Both the position numbers and the translations under genes were made by a program. From Nostoc sp. CHAB 5844 (GTDB lineage Bacteria; Cyanobacteriota; Cyanobacteriia; Cyanobacteriales; Nostocaceae): a stretch of DNA of 64,000 nt. Of this stretch, positions 1 through 9,715 are shown one piece after another; within the stretch, counting starts at the first letter, position 1, and every line of letters begins with the position of its first letter. Location of the stretch: assembly GCF_020829595.1 (NCBI RefSeq), contig NZ_JAIVFW010000005.1:133974-197973 (forward strand), written 5' to 3'. The notes under the pieces are model-generated. The model did no database searches and was not told the origin of the DNA. It saw only the letters and a program-made list of their open reading frames with translations.

Positions 1-608
1 ACAGGATGGAAAGTGATGCGTCTAATATTGCTGGAGTTTTAGCAGCACTACCTGATGAACAGAAATTTGAAGTGGAATCAACACTATCTACATACATCAA
101 AGAGTTACCAGAAGGCGATATTAAAAAAGTATGGGCAGAAAAAGTGGGTAGATTTGGCACAGATGCCATGCTTTACTGTCAGGAAGAATGGAAACATGGA
201 CATATTACAGAAATCGATGTTAGGAGTATGTCAGATGGAACTTTACGCTTTCTAGCAATTCTCACGGCTTTACTAACTCGTCCTGAAGGTAGTCAAATTG
301 TCATTGAAGAAATAGATAATGGTCTGCATCCTTCTCGTGCAGAATTACTAGTGAGAATACTGCGCGAGATTGGCAGTAAAAGAAATATAGATATTTTACT
401 TACTACTCATAATCCAGCATTACTAGATGCTTTAGGCCCTGAAATCGTTCCCTTTGTAGTTGTTGCACACCGTGATTATGAAACTGGCGAAAGCAAGCTT
501 ACTTTGTTAGAAGATATTGATAACTTCTCTAAGTTATTTGCCTCATATTCTTTGGGAAATATGGCAACTAAAGGTGCAATTGAAAGAAGCCTTTCTCATG
601 ATGCATAG
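1..608 (+). CDS. AAA-family ATPase, C-terminal part (5' end outside window)
   Basis: The reading frame is open to the window edge, so the ATG at 6 is probably internal and the N-terminal part with Walker A lies upstream. What remains is the C-terminal lobe of an ABC/SMC-like AAA ATPase (AAA_21/RecF-OLD type). It has a signature-like MSDGTLRF, a Walker B VIEEIDNGLHP and a switch/H-loop LLTTHNPALLD. Such proteins are often found with nucleases or defence proteins, but no partner is visible here. Product identity is by motif only and the substrate is unknown. Confidence 0.8.
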   Translation, partial: RMESDASNIAGVLAALPDEQKFEVESTLSTYIKELPEGDIKKVWAEKVGRFGTDAMLYCQEEWKHGHITEIDVRSMSDGTLRFLAILTALLTRPEGSQIVIEEIDNGLHPSRAELLVRILREIGSKRNIDILLTTHNPALLDALGPEIVPFVVVAHRDYETGESKLTLLEDIDNFSKLFASYSLGNMATKGAIERSLSHDA

Positions 609-757
609 TTATTAGTATGATGAACAGCTAAAATCGCAGGAACCACCTCCACCACAGCCACCTACACGCCGCAGCAGTCGCAGAAAATAATAAAAAATTA
701 TGGAGCGATCGCCACTCGCCTTCACATCACGCTATCATCGAGTATTGTGGCTTTTGC

Positions 758-3394
758 GTGCGTGAATTCTTGCATCTATCTATGACCGCTTTTGACTCTG
801 ACAACCAGCCAACGGAACCTAATCAACCGCCTGCGCCTCACGCGGACACGCGATTAGTAGACCGCAGTAAGCTGAGTAAAATGTACCAGCATTATGTGGA
901 AATTAAAGATCAGCATCCTCACGCGCTATTGCTGTATCGGGTGGGCGATTTCTTTGAAACTTTTTTCCAAGATGCTGTAACTGTCTCTAGGGAACTGGAA
1001 TTAGTTCTTACCAGCAAGCACGGCGGCGAAGTTGGGCGAGTTGCAATGACTGGCGTACCACACCATGCTTGGGAACGCTACTCTACTCAATTGGTAGAAA
1101 AAGGTTATGCAGTCGTCATCTGCGACCAAGTAGAAGATGCTTCGGAAGCTGTGGGTTTGGTGCGGCGGGAAGTAACACGCATCCTTACCCCTGGCACGTT
1201 GTTAGAAGAGGGAATGCTGAAATCTAGCCGCAACAATTATTTGGCTGCGGTTGTGATTGCGGGGAATCATTGGGGTTTAGCTTACGCAGATATCTCAACA
1301 GGAGAATTTCTCACAACTCAAGGTAGCGATTTAGAACACCTAACGCAAGAATTAATGCGTTTGCAACCTTCGGAAGTGTTGGTTCCGACGAATGCGCCTG
1401 ATTTGGGGGCTTTGCTGCGTCCAGGGGAAACTTCGCCTCATCTTCCCCAATGTTTACCACCATCATTTTGTTATAGTTTGCGATCGCAAGTACCTTTTGC
1501 TCAAGGCGAAGCCAGAAGTAAATTATTGCAGAAATTTAAGGTGCGATCGCTCGAAGGTTTAGGTTGCGATCATCTTCCCCTCGCTGTGCGGGCGGCTGGC
1601 GGACTTTTAGAATACGTGGAAGATACCCAAAAGGAAAATACAGTCTCCCTGCAAAGACTTCGCACCTACACACTCACAGACTACCTAATTATCGACCATC
1701 AAACCCGCCGTAATTTAGAAATTACCCAAACAGTCCGCGATGGAACTTTTCACGGTTCCCTGCTGTGGGCATTAGATAGAACTAGCACCGCAATGGGTAG
1801 TCGGGCTTTGCGGCGTTGGTTGTTGCAACCACTACTCGATATTAAAGGCATTCGATCGCGGCAAGAGACAATTCAAGAATTAAAAGAAAATACTCCTCTG
1901 CGTCAAGATTTGCGCTACTTACTACGGCAAATCTACGACTTAGAACGCCTCACAGGCAGAGCGAGTTCTGGTACTGCCAATGCCAGAGATTTAATCGCTT
2001 TAGCTGATTCTCTCTCACGTTTACCAGAGTTAGCCCGCTTAGTCGCCGATGCAGGTTCTCCTTTCTTGAAAGCTTTGCAAAAAGTGCCGCCTGTATTAGA
2101 AGAATTGGCACAAAAAATTCAAGCCAACGTTGTCGAAGCACCACCCCTACATTTAAAGGAAGGAGGGTTAATTCGTCCAGGCGTTAATGTTTTGTTGGAT
2201 GAAAGAAAAGCGACTGTCGAAGCAGACCATCAATGGATTGCTAATTTAGAAGTAGATGAAAGGGCGAGAACGGGAATTCCGACGTTAAAGGTAGGATTTA
2301 ACGAAACCTTTGGTTACTACATTAGTATTTCGCGTACCAAAGCCGACCAAGTACCTGCTAACTATATCCGCAAGCAAACCCTGAAGAATGAGGAACGTTA
2401 TATTACTCCAGAATTGAAGGAACGAGAAGCGCGGATTCTCAGTGCGAGGGATGATTTATATAAGTTGGAATATGAAATTTTTGTGGCGTTGCGGGAAGAA
2501 GTCGGAGAACAAGCTGAAGCTATTCGCCAACTTTCTCGCGCTGTCGCGGCGGCGGATGTGTTGTGCGGTTTAGCCGAGTTGGCAGTGCAACAAGGTTACT
2601 GTCGTCCCGAAATGATATCAGGGCGAGAATTAGAAATTGTTGACGGTCGTCATCCGGTGGTGGAACAGTCTTTACCTGCGGGTTTCTTCGTCCCAAATTC
2701 GACGCAACTAGGTAAAGAGTCATTAGTCATTAGTCATTTGTCATTAGCAGATCACCAAGGACAAATGACTAATGACAACCCCGATTTAATTATTCTGACT
2801 GGGCCAAATGCCAGTGGTAAAAGTTGTTATCTGCGTCAAGTAGGATTAATTCAGTTGATGGCGCAAATTGGTAGTTTTGTCCCCGTTAAGTCTGCAAAGT
2901 TGGGAATATGCGATCGCATTTTTACCCGTGTCGGTGCAGTCGATGATTTGGCAACTGGTCAATCTACTTTTATGGTGGAGATGAATGAAACCGCTAATAT
3001 TCTCAACCATGCTACATCTAGGTCGTTAGTCTTGTTAGATGAAATTGGGCGCGGAACAGCAACTTTTGACGGTCTTTCGATTGCGTGGGCGGTAGCAGAA
3101 TATATCGCCACAGAGATTCGTTCACGGACAATTTTTGCAACTCATTACCACGAATTAAATGAATTAGCGGCAATGTTACCTAATGTTGCAAATTATCAAG
3201 TAACAGTCAAAGAATTACCCGACCAAATTATCTTTTTACACCAAGTCCAACCAGGTGGTGCAGATAAATCTTACGGTATTGAAGCCGGAAGATTAGCTGG
3301 TTTGCCAGCAGTGGTAATTCAACGAGCAAAACAAGTCATGGGACAAATAGAGAAACACAGTAAGATTGCGATCGGTCTGAAAAATTTAACCTAA
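758..3394 (+). CDS. mutS: DNA mismatch repair protein MutS
   Basis: This is mismatch recognition protein MutS1, which binds mispairs and small loops and starts repair with MutL. The N-terminal mismatch-binding motif GDFFETF (Phe-x-Glu) is present around residue 70, which separates it from MutS2. The C-terminal ATPase has Walker [14 protein letters not shown], an ST-rich loop [13 protein letters not shown] and Walker [17 protein letters not shown], with the dimerisation HTH near the end. The start is GTG 758; ATG 782 (nine codons in, MTAFDSDNQ) is an equally possible start and no clear Shine-Dalgarno decides. The length is 878 aa. About 20 residues just before Walker A (near residue 654-674) come from an intergenic-type palindromic repeat inserted in frame. 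The gene stands alone on the + strand. Confidence 0.97.
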   Translation: MREFLHLSMTAFDSDNQPTEPNQPPAPHADTRLVDRSKLSKMYQHYVEIKDQHPHALLLYRVGDFFETFFQDAVTVSRELELVLTSKHGGEVGRVAMTGVPHHAWERYSTQLVEKGYAVVICDQVEDASEAVGLVRREVTRILTPGTLLEEGMLKSSRNNYLAAVVIAGNHWGLAYADISTGEFLTTQGSDLEHLTQELMRLQPSEVLVPTNAPDLGALLRPGETSPHLPQCLPPSFCYSLRSQVPFAQGEARSKLLQKFKVRSLEGLGCDHLPLAVRAAGGLLEYVEDTQKENTVSLQRLRTYTLTDYLIIDHQTRRNLEITQTVRDGTFHGSLLWALDRTSTAMGSRALRRWLLQPLLDIKGIRSRQETIQELKENTPLRQDLRYLLRQIYDLERLTGRASSGTANARDLIALADSLSRLPELARLVADAGSPFLKALQKVPPVLEELAQKIQANVVEAPPLHLKEGGLIRPGVNVLLDERKATVEADHQWIANLEVDERARTGIPTLKVGFNETFGYYISISRTKADQVPANYIRKQTLKNEERYITPELKEREARILSARDDLYKLEYEIFVALREEVGEQAEAIRQLSRAVAAADVLCGLAELAVQQGYCRPEMISGRELEIVDGRHPVVEQSLPAGFFVPNSTQLGKESLVISHLSLADHQGQMTNDNPDLIILTGPNASGKSCYLRQVGLIQLMAQIGSFVPVKSAKLGICDRIFTRVGAVDDLATGQSTFMVEMNETANILNHATSRSLVLLDEIGRGTATFDGLSIAWAVAEYIATEIRSRTIFATHYHELNELAAMLPNVANYQVTVKELPDQIIFLHQVQPGGADKSYGIEAGRLAGLPAVVIQRAKQVMGQIEKHSKIAIGLKNLT
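2719..2776. repeat. STRR-type heptamer repeat with 17-bp inverted repeat inside mutS
   Basis: Three heptamers, gtcatta, gtcatta and gtcattt, run from 2719. The arm 2726-2742 (gtcattagtcatttgtc) is exactly complementary to 2760-2776, with a 17-nt loop. The same word family occurs between genes at 28249-28287. Here it is translated as [16 protein letters not shown] without a frameshift. Confidence 0.9.
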
Positions 3395-3691
3395 GCATCT
3401 AACCTAGCTACATCAGTCGCTTGGCTGGAGTTTTTGCCCGTTTGTCTTGCAACTTCTTTAGAGGTTGTTTGAAAAGTATTTGTCTGTAACTTTAAGTACT
3501 CATTGATCCCCCCTAATCCCTCATTTGTCACTTTGGGAGAATCAAGTCGCTCAAATGCTTACGGGGCTTTAGTTTCTACTTTTTGTCTATAAATTTTAGT
3601 TTCTGTTAGGAAATTAAGCCTCAAATCTTGATTAAATCAAAGTCTCAGAATTTAGCTTCGATTATTGTTTTCCGAGAGTGACAAAACAGGG

Positions 3692-3847
3692 TAATATCAT
3701 GTCCGGTTAAACACTTATAATATCTGTAGGTTGGGTTGAGGAACGAAACCCAACACGCTTATCTAGATTTATGTTGGGTTTCACTGCCGTTCAACCCAAC
3801 CTACATTGATAGATTTTATTATAAGTAATCACCCGAACTTGATATTA
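3692..3847. repeat. MITE-like element with ~30-bp imperfect terminal inverted repeats
   Basis: The left arm 3692-3721 (begins TAATATCATGTCCGG, ends CTTATAAT) and the reverse complement of 3818-3847 (begins TAATATCAAGTTCGG, ends CTTATAAT) match at about 24 of 30 positions. The element encloses a second double-hairpin repeat at 3726-3804. Its ATATCATGTCCGG ends recur at 3973-3984, 18965 and 21477. Confidence 0.7.
3726..3804. repeat. Nested double inverted repeat (GTAGGTTGGGTT family)
   Basis: The outer stem is GTAGGTTGGGTTGA at 3726 pairing with TCAACCCAACCTAC ending at 3804. The inner stem is GAAACCCAACA pairing with TGTTGGGTTTC. A related copy lies at 63125-63184. It is non-coding, and the folded form would be cloverleaf-like. 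Confidence 0.8.
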
Positions 3848-3986
3848 CCCCTCCCCAACCCTCCCCTTACCAAGGGGAGCCTGCGCCGTGGGCGGGTTTC
3901 CCGACTTGAGGCGACTGGCGTGAGAGTGCTGTCAGGCGGGGTGGGGTTTAGAGGTTATAGTAAATAATCAAGCGGACATGATATAA
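3848..3986. repeat. GC-rich iterated repeat segment ending in CGGACATGATAT
   Basis: This segment holds CCCCTCCCCAACCCTCCCC and GCGGGTTTCCCGACTTGAG-GCGACTGGCG words like those in lnt (54303-54331) and the 62.8-63.1 kb cluster. It ends in CGGACATGATAT, an inverted copy of the 3694 terminus. TAA flanks both outer ends (3692-3694 and 3984-3986), so 3695-3983 may be one composite insertion. Confidence 0.55.
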
Positions 3987-4160
3987 CTGCTTGTACAGAA
4001 GTTACTCTACCAGCTTGAGAGTCAGCTCATCCAACTTCAATCACTTGTCTGACATAAATCTCGTACATTAGGTCATCCCATGTACAGTTTTCTGGTAGCT
4101 TGTCAATTAACTTGCGAGCTTCTTGTTTGATGTTTAGCCTTTCCAGAAATGTTTCCCTTA
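3985..4160 (-). pseudogene. Antitoxin-like gene remnant between two repeat elements
   Basis: Reading leftward from the repeat at 4161, one frame gives RETFLERLNIKQEARKLIDK, LPENCTWDDLMYEIYVRQ and VIEVG. A TGA follows at 4027-4029, and the frame then continues ADSQAGRVTSVQAV. From memory, small cyanobacterial antitoxin-like proteins carry the pattern TWDDLMYEIYVRQxIEAGLADSxAGR, so the TGA replaces a Leu codon. The 5' end is cut by the 102-bp MITE (TTA duplication) and the 3' end by the ATATCATGTCCG element. There is no start codon and no partner toxin, so this is a dead fragment. The exact family is inferred, not searched. Confidence 0.6.
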
Positions 4161-4262
4161 TACCATTTCACTTGAAAATTGATCCATTTAGGCAGGCAGA
4201 GGAGCAGGGGAGCAGAGGGGCAGAGGAGAAATTATTTGTATCATTTATTTGGTGAAATGGTA
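4161..4262 (+). mobile_element. 102-bp MITE, copy 1
   Basis: The ends are TACCATTTCAC and GTGAAATGGTA, and the element is flanked by TTA (4158-4160 and 4263-4265). Internal sequence is purine-rich (gcagaggagcagggg words). Compared with copies at 18394 and 46297 it differs by one base (gatcc versus gatac). The 3-bp TNA target duplication would fit mobilisation by an IS5-group (IS1031-like) transposase, which is inference. No transposase is present in the window. Confidence 0.88.
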
Positions 4263-4290
4263 TTACACCCTGGTTACTGAGCGCAGTCGA

Positions 4291-4334
4291 AGTATACACC
4301 CAGTTTTCATAGACAACTTTTTTGCGTAAGTCCT
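4291..4334 (-). repeat. Truncated copy of the AGGACTTACGCA-end repeat
   Basis: Read on the minus strand it begins AGGACTTACGCA and continues with GTCTATGAAAACTGGGTGTA. This parallels the left end of the element at 30334-30484. Only one end is present. It sits just downstream of the giant kinase stop codon. Confidence 0.6.
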
Positions 4335-4336
4335 GG

Positions 4337-7300
4337 TTATTTCTGACTAATTAACTTAGCGATCGCCATTGCTAAATCAAGCGGATCAACTGGTTTGGGG
4401 ATATGTCTTTGAAAGCCTGCTGCCATTGCTTGTTTGTAGTCGATTTCTCCAGCATAAGCTGTCAGGGCGATCGCGGGAATCTGTCCGCCTTTATCTGGAG
4501 GTAATTGTCTAACTTGGCGCAGCAACATATAACCATCCATGATGGGCATGCCAATATCGCTTAATAAAATATCTGGTTGTAACTTGACTAGTGCTTCTAA
4601 TGCCTCAGCTGCGGATGCTACTGCTGTCACTTCTGCCCCATACTGTTCTAAAGCAAAGGTGAAAAACTCTAACACATCAGCTTGATCATCGACAAACAAA
4701 ATTCGCACTCCCGCCAGTAATGCATCCTGAGTTGCCAAATCCATCTGTACCGACTCTGCATTCCATACTGTGGACTCAGCAGTTTTATGCAGTGGCAGTC
4801 GGACTGTAAAGGTTGCCCCTTGTCCTTCACCTGGACTTGCTGCCCCGACTGTACCGCCGTGCAGTTCTACTAAATGGCGGACAATCGCCAGTCCTAATCC
4901 CAGTCCCCCAAAGACTCTAGTAGTTTTGCCATCTGCTTGGCGGAAGTATTCAAAAACGTAGGGTAAAAATTCGGGAGTGATGCCCTTACCGTTATCAATG
5001 ACTTGAATTTGCGCCTCAAAGCCGACTTGCTCTAAACGGACTTCTACCCGTCCTGCCGGTGGTGTAAATTTTACCGCATTTGATACTAAATTCCAGATAA
5101 TTTGTTGCAAGCGATCGCCATCGCCCATGACTTCGAGGTTATGATTCGGCAGTGCTGTTTGCAGTTGAATTGACTTGGCTTCGGCGGCTAAACGGACTGT
5201 TTCTAAAGCGGCAGTAATTGTACTTTTTAAATCTACGATGCGGATATGCAAACTTAGCTTACCGCGTAAAATCCGCGACACATCTAATAAGTCTTCGATC
5301 AGTTGGGCTTGTAACTTGGCGTTGCGCTCAATTGTTTCTAATGCCCGAACTACTGTCGCTTCGTCGTTTTTGCGAGTGCGGAGTAACTTTGCCCAGCCCA
5401 AAATTGGGTTGAGGGGAGTTCTCAGTTCGTGGGAAAGTACAGCCAGAAATTCATCTTTAATGCGGTTGGCTGTTTCGGCTTCAGAACGGGCATGACGTTC
5501 GGCTTCGTAGAGTTGAGCGCGGGCGATCGCTTGCGTACACTGTTGCCCCAGTGTTAGCATAAATCCCCGATCTGCGTCTGAAAATATTTGGGCAGTAGCA
5601 AAGCTTAACCCTAATACCCCAATTATTTGTTTTTCTAAAATTAATGGAATACAAGCAAAGGCACAATTTCCTGTCACAGATGGCACTTCTGCCAAGTGAG
5701 GATAACTAGCTGCAAAGGCTGCCGTACTTTCTAAAAACATTGGCTTTCCAGTTCTCACTGCTTCTGCTAAAGGCACAGCCGCCGTGACAGGAAAACTTTC
5801 CCAAGCCTCCAGCACTGATTGCGGATAGCCAGTTGCTTGGACAACATTGAGATAACTGCCGTGTTCCGCTAACAAAGCGACAGAACCAGCACTAGCGCCC
5901 AAGGCAGAAATCCCTTGGTTGACTACTACCTCAGCTACCTGTTGCGGTGTGATGGCTTCGGAAAGGGCGGCGGTGATTCTTTGTAAACGCACAGTCCGAC
6001 TGACAGCTAATTCTGCGTCTTGCTTTGCCTGCTGAGTTTTTTGGTAAAGTTTGGCGTTGTCAATGGCTGTGGCAGCACGACGAGCCAAATCTTCGGCTAA
6101 TGCCAAGTCGGCTGAGTTGTAGGCGGGGCTAGATTCGCTTCTCACCAAGGAAATTACGCCAAATATTTGCCCTCGCAAATGCAGGGGAATGATCATCAAA
6201 GAACCCATAGCGAGGCTTTGCAGTAATTGCAAATGCTCCTCATCTTGTGCCATCTGGGCGAGAATTTGGTATGGCAGTTGGGGATAAAAGACTGGTTGCC
6301 CCCTTAGCAGTGTTTCCCGAAACGGGCTGTTGTTTTCGTATTTGGGAGGATAACGTCGTCGAAGTTGAGTTAATATTTCTGTTTTAGCGGGATTGGAGCA
6401 AATCATCGCTATCTGTTGAATGTCATAATTTTCACCAACAACATCAATAACACACCAATCAGCTAGGGTAGGAACTACCAAATTCGCCACATTATTGAGG
6501 GTGACTTGATAATCTAGTGAGGCAGCTAGTAAGCTACTTGCTTCGACTAAAAAGGTTTGGGCGAGTTGTGCTTGTTTGCGATCGCTAATATCTTCGATAA
6601 TGCCTATTGCATACTTCGCTTGGCCATGAATATCCCACACTGCCGAAGAAGTCAGATTTACCCAAACCAGCGAACCATCTTTACGAATGTAGCGTTTCTC
6701 TAAAGAATAACCATTTATTTCCTTAGCTAATACTCTGCCCGCCTGTTCCCAATCAATTGCCAAGTCATCAGGGTGGGTAATGTCTTGAAAGTTCATCTGA
6801 ACTAATTCTGCTTGGCTGTACCCGGTAATCTCGCACAGTGCCGGATTCACTTGCAAGAATCTGCCATTTAAAGCAACTAAAGCAATACCAACTGCTGCTT
6901 GGTTGAACATAGCGCGAAATCTAGATTCACTTTCGCGCAGAGCAATTTCAGCGACTTTGGTTGCTGTCACATCCGACAGAATAATCCCAATTCCCACAGT
7001 TTCATCTAGGACATTGCGAACTGGGTAATAGTTACCCAACCAGTAGCCATACATTCCCGGCTTTCCTGGCGCTTCCCCGCTAATTTCGACATTCAACAAG
7101 GGTTCGCCTGTCTCCAATACATGCTGTAACTGGGCTTCAAACTGAGTTGCCATACTGGGAAATATCTCGCCAAATTTGCGTCCCAGATGTGCTTCGATGG
7201 GGAAACCATTAATCTCGGCTAAAAACTGATTAATTCTGATATACCGCAGTTCGCGATCTAAAAAGCAGACAGCTACAGGTGCGCCTGCTAACAAGGCATC

Positions 7301-9382
7301 CAAAAGCGACAAAGATTCAGCGTATTTAATTAAAGCTTGATGATTATCGAGATAAAGTTGCGCGTTTTCTACTGCTAAAGCAGCGCGATAGGCAATATCT
7401 GTTGCCAAACTCAAATCAGCTTGATCGTAGCAACGATTTGAATGCGCGATCGCAAAAGTAATACAACCGAGGACTCGCTTGTGGGCAATTAAAGGCACAA
7501 TCATTGCCGACTTCATGCCTATCTGGCGGATAATTTCTAAATCTTCTTCATCCTGTGTAGCCTCCGCTAACACTGTATCAGTGACTTCGGCAATTAATTC
7601 TGGTTTACCTGTTTGCAGTACTCTAGCGATCGGATGTTTACCTTGAGAATTCGGCACATACTCCTGAAGTCTCTTGGCTAACTCTGCCTGAGATGGATTT
7701 GCATAAGCCACAGGTAAACGGCGAATCGAGCCATCTTCACTCAAAATCTCCACACTACACCAGTCAGCTAGTTGAGGCACAGAAATTTTGGCAATTTGTT
7801 GTAAGGTTTCCTCATAATCTAATGAGGTTGAAAGTAAACTACTAATTTCAGCAATATAACGGAGTTGATCTTCAGTTTGTTTGCGCTCTGTAATATCGAG
7901 GACAAAAAAAGCTCCCTTGTCTAAAGTTTCCACAAAATGACTGCTACCGATTAACACTGGTAAGCGAGTGCCATCTTTGCGGATGTATTCTTTCTCATAG
8001 GGAATGCAAAAGGAATTGTGTTGAAATTGCGTCAGTGCTTGCTCATCAAGAGGTAAATACTCAACAGGAGTCAGACTTCGCCAGTCAAGTTCTCCACTAA
8101 CTAATTCTTCGCGGCTGTAACCCAGCATATTCAGCAATGCATCATTGGCATCTGTGATTCTGCCATCGCGTTCCCAGAAGCCAATACCAATCATATTTGA
8201 CTCAACCACACTGCGAAATTTTGCTTCACTTTCCCGTAATGCTTGTTCAGCTTGTTTGAAAGCAGTTATATCAACAACACTGGCTCCTACTCCCAGCAAT
8301 TGCCCATCTGGTAGACTAACTGGATAGTAGCTGACTAGACTTTGACGGTACACCCCAGGCGGATATGTTTCACCGCTTACTTCCTGGTTGAGAAGTGGTT
8401 CCTGCGTTTGCATCACTTGCCCAAATACAGGCTCTAGTTGTTCTGCCCAGTGCGGTAACACTTCCTTAAGAGTGCGGCCAATATGTTGACTTTGCGGTTT
8501 TCCATTGACAGCTGCTAAAGCTTCATTAGCATAAACATAGCGTAGTTCTGTATCAAAAAATGCCAATGCTACTGGTGAACTAGTTAACCAAGCATTCAGC
8601 AACGCCAAAGATTCATCTTTTTGCTGAAGGGCTTGCTGAAGTTTACTTTGTAACTTGGCTTTTTCCAGTTCTGTTTGCTTGCGCTCAGTAATATTTACTG
8701 CTACACAAGTTACGCCGCCTTCCTTACCATTGAGCGGTTCCACCAGCAAGTCATAATAAAGAACTTCTCCCCGCAAAGTTACACAAACTTCTTCACGAGC
8801 AGAAACATTTTGTGCTACTGCCCGGCGTTTAATTGCCGTCAAGTGCTGCGCTATGGAAATCGGGAAAAGTTCATCATCAGTTTTGCCTAAAATTGCCTCA
8901 GCCGTTTCTATACCTTGGAGATTATGCACCCACTGATAACGGAAATCTCGATCTTGCTGAAAAACTACAATATCTGAATTAGTTAGTGCGAGACGAAATC
9001 GCTCCTCGCTGACTTTAAGCTTCTGAAGATTAACTTCAGCTTTGCGTTTAGCGTGCCTCAATGCCTCACATAAAAAACTAACCAGTAATCCTTGTAAGGC
9101 AAATAGCAGTATCTTTACACCATTAGATAAGCTTAAACTCAGTGTATATGTTTGAGAAAGAAAAAAATAATCGCTGACTATTATAGATAAGAAAGTTGCC
9201 AACAGTCCTGCTTTCAACCCACCGTACCAAGCACTTACCATCACAGCACCAAAAAATAGCAGGAATGGCGTTCCCTTCATATCTAGCACAGGGTCAAGCA
9301 ATAGCATTATTACTAGTGCCGTGGCGACATTTAACACCACAAAGCCATAACGTATTAACTGCGAATAATGAATGTAAGGCAT
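4337..9382 (-). CDS. Giant hybrid sensor histidine kinase (DUF4118-PAS-GAF-HisKA-HATPase-REC)
   Basis: This is a multi-sensor membrane kinase of 1681 aa from ATG 9382; an upstream in-frame TTG at 9400 would add six residues. Visible order: a four-helix DUF4118-like membrane region (about 10-110), PAS (130-240), PAS (265-385), PAS (390-505), GAF (520-690), PAS (705-830), PAS (835-955), GAF (975-1125), GAF (1140-1300), HisKA with DEFLAVLSHELRTPLNP (about 1315-1385), HATPase with NAVKFTPP and GLGLGLAIV, and a C-terminal receiver with FVDDQADV, phospho-acceptor LLSDIGMP and Lys in HIPKPVD. It therefore signals by a phosphorelay whose next partner is not nearby. The ligand is unknown. The membrane module is of the KdpD type, but nothing links it to potassium. 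Confidence 0.93.
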   Translation of the reverse strand: MPYIHYSQLIRYGFVVLNVATALVIMLLLDPVLDMKGTPFLLFFGAVMVSAWYGGLKAGLLATFLSIIVSDYFFLSQTYTLSLSLSNGVKILLFALQGLLVSFLCEALRHAKRKAEVNLQKLKVSEERFRLALTNSDIVVFQQDRDFRYQWVHNLQGIETAEAILGKTDDELFPISIAQHLTAIKRRAVAQNVSAREEVCVTLRGEVLYYDLLVEPLNGKEGGVTCVAVNITERKQTELEKAKLQSKLQQALQQKDESLALLNAWLTSSPVALAFFDTELRYVYANEALAAVNGKPQSQHIGRTLKEVLPHWAEQLEPVFGQVMQTQEPLLNQEVSGETYPPGVYRQSLVSYYPVSLPDGQLLGVGASVVDITAFKQAEQALRESEAKFRSVVESNMIGIGFWERDGRITDANDALLNMLGYSREELVSGELDWRSLTPVEYLPLDEQALTQFQHNSFCIPYEKEYIRKDGTRLPVLIGSSHFVETLDKGAFFVLDITERKQTEDQLRYIAEISSLLSTSLDYEETLQQIAKISVPQLADWCSVEILSEDGSIRRLPVAYANPSQAELAKRLQEYVPNSQGKHPIARVLQTGKPELIAEVTDTVLAEATQDEEDLEIIRQIGMKSAMIVPLIAHKRVLGCITFAIAHSNRCYDQADLSLATDIAYRAALAVENAQLYLDNHQALIKYAESLSLLDALLAGAPVAVCFLDRELRYIRINQFLAEINGFPIEAHLGRKFGEIFPSMATQFEAQLQHVLETGEPLLNVEISGEAPGKPGMYGYWLGNYYPVRNVLDETVGIGIILSDVTATKVAEIALRESESRFRAMFNQAAVGIALVALNGRFLQVNPALCEITGYSQAELVQMNFQDITHPDDLAIDWEQAGRVLAKEINGYSLEKRYIRKDGSLVWVNLTSSAVWDIHGQAKYAIGIIEDISDRKQAQLAQTFLVEASSLLAASLDYQVTLNNVANLVVPTLADWCVIDVVGENYDIQQIAMICSNPAKTEILTQLRRRYPPKYENNSPFRETLLRGQPVFYPQLPYQILAQMAQDEEHLQLLQSLAMGSLMIIPLHLRGQIFGVISLVRSESSPAYNSADLALAEDLARRAATAIDNAKLYQKTQQAKQDAELAVSRTVRLQRITAALSEAITPQQVAEVVVNQGISALGASAGSVALLAEHGSYLNVVQATGYPQSVLEAWESFPVTAAVPLAEAVRTGKPMFLESTAAFAASYPHLAEVPSVTGNCAFACIPLILEKQIIGVLGLSFATAQIFSDADRGFMLTLGQQCTQAIARAQLYEAERHARSEAETANRIKDEFLAVLSHELRTPLNPILGWAKLLRTRKNDEATVVRALETIERNAKLQAQLIEDLLDVSRILRGKLSLHIRIVDLKSTITAALETVRLAAEAKSIQLQTALPNHNLEVMGDGDRLQQIIWNLVSNAVKFTPPAGRVEVRLEQVGFEAQIQVIDNGKGITPEFLPYVFEYFRQADGKTTRVFGGLGLGLAIVRHLVELHGGTVGAASPGEGQGATFTVRLPLHKTAESTVWNAESVQMDLATQDALLAGVRILFVDDQADVLEFFTFALEQYGAEVTAVASAAEALEALVKLQPDILLSDIGMPIMDGYMLLRQVRQLPPDKGGQIPAIALTAYAGEIDYKQAMAAGFQRHIPKPVDPLDLAMAIAKLISQK

Positions 9383-9400
9383 GAAAACACTTGCAAACAA

Positions 9401-9715
9401 CCAAAATTTGTGGCGAGGGCTATACCTACCCTAAGCTAGTTTACAAATTTTTGGAACTTATCTTCAGATAGATCATTTATCTAGCTCAAAAAGTACCTTT
9501 CGCTAGTGGTCAATTTCTCGATAATATTGTATGCATATCTAAATAAACTCGTAATATTATAAGATTTCATTAATAGTAAGTTGTGAATTTTAAACAAACT
9601 AATTTTTCTACATTTATCTTAAAGTATAGAATAAAAATTTTACTTGAGCGTCAATCAAGTTAGAACTAATTTTTAGTTATCAGCTTTTAGGATCAGCATG
9701 ATTAAACATAACGAG
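9401..9715. other. A+T-rich intergenic stretch, no gene seen
   Basis: This is the space between the start of the giant kinase and the end of bioF. It is A+T-rich with short homopolymer runs. I see no ORF with a ribosome binding site, no convincing terminator and no member of the repeat families found elsewhere in the window. The kinase promoter should lie here. Confidence 0.6.

Noticed and set aside
2719-2776. Possible CRISPR-like repeats
   Set aside because: The heptamer tracts here and at 15803, 42131 and 50880 are contiguous with no unique spacers, so they are STRR-type repeats, not CRISPR.
8675-8890. Plus-strand ORFs opposite the giant kinase
   Set aside because: They are shadows of the coding frame with no independent start signal or recognisable motif; the same applies to ORFs opposite gyrA, kdpA/B and lpdA.
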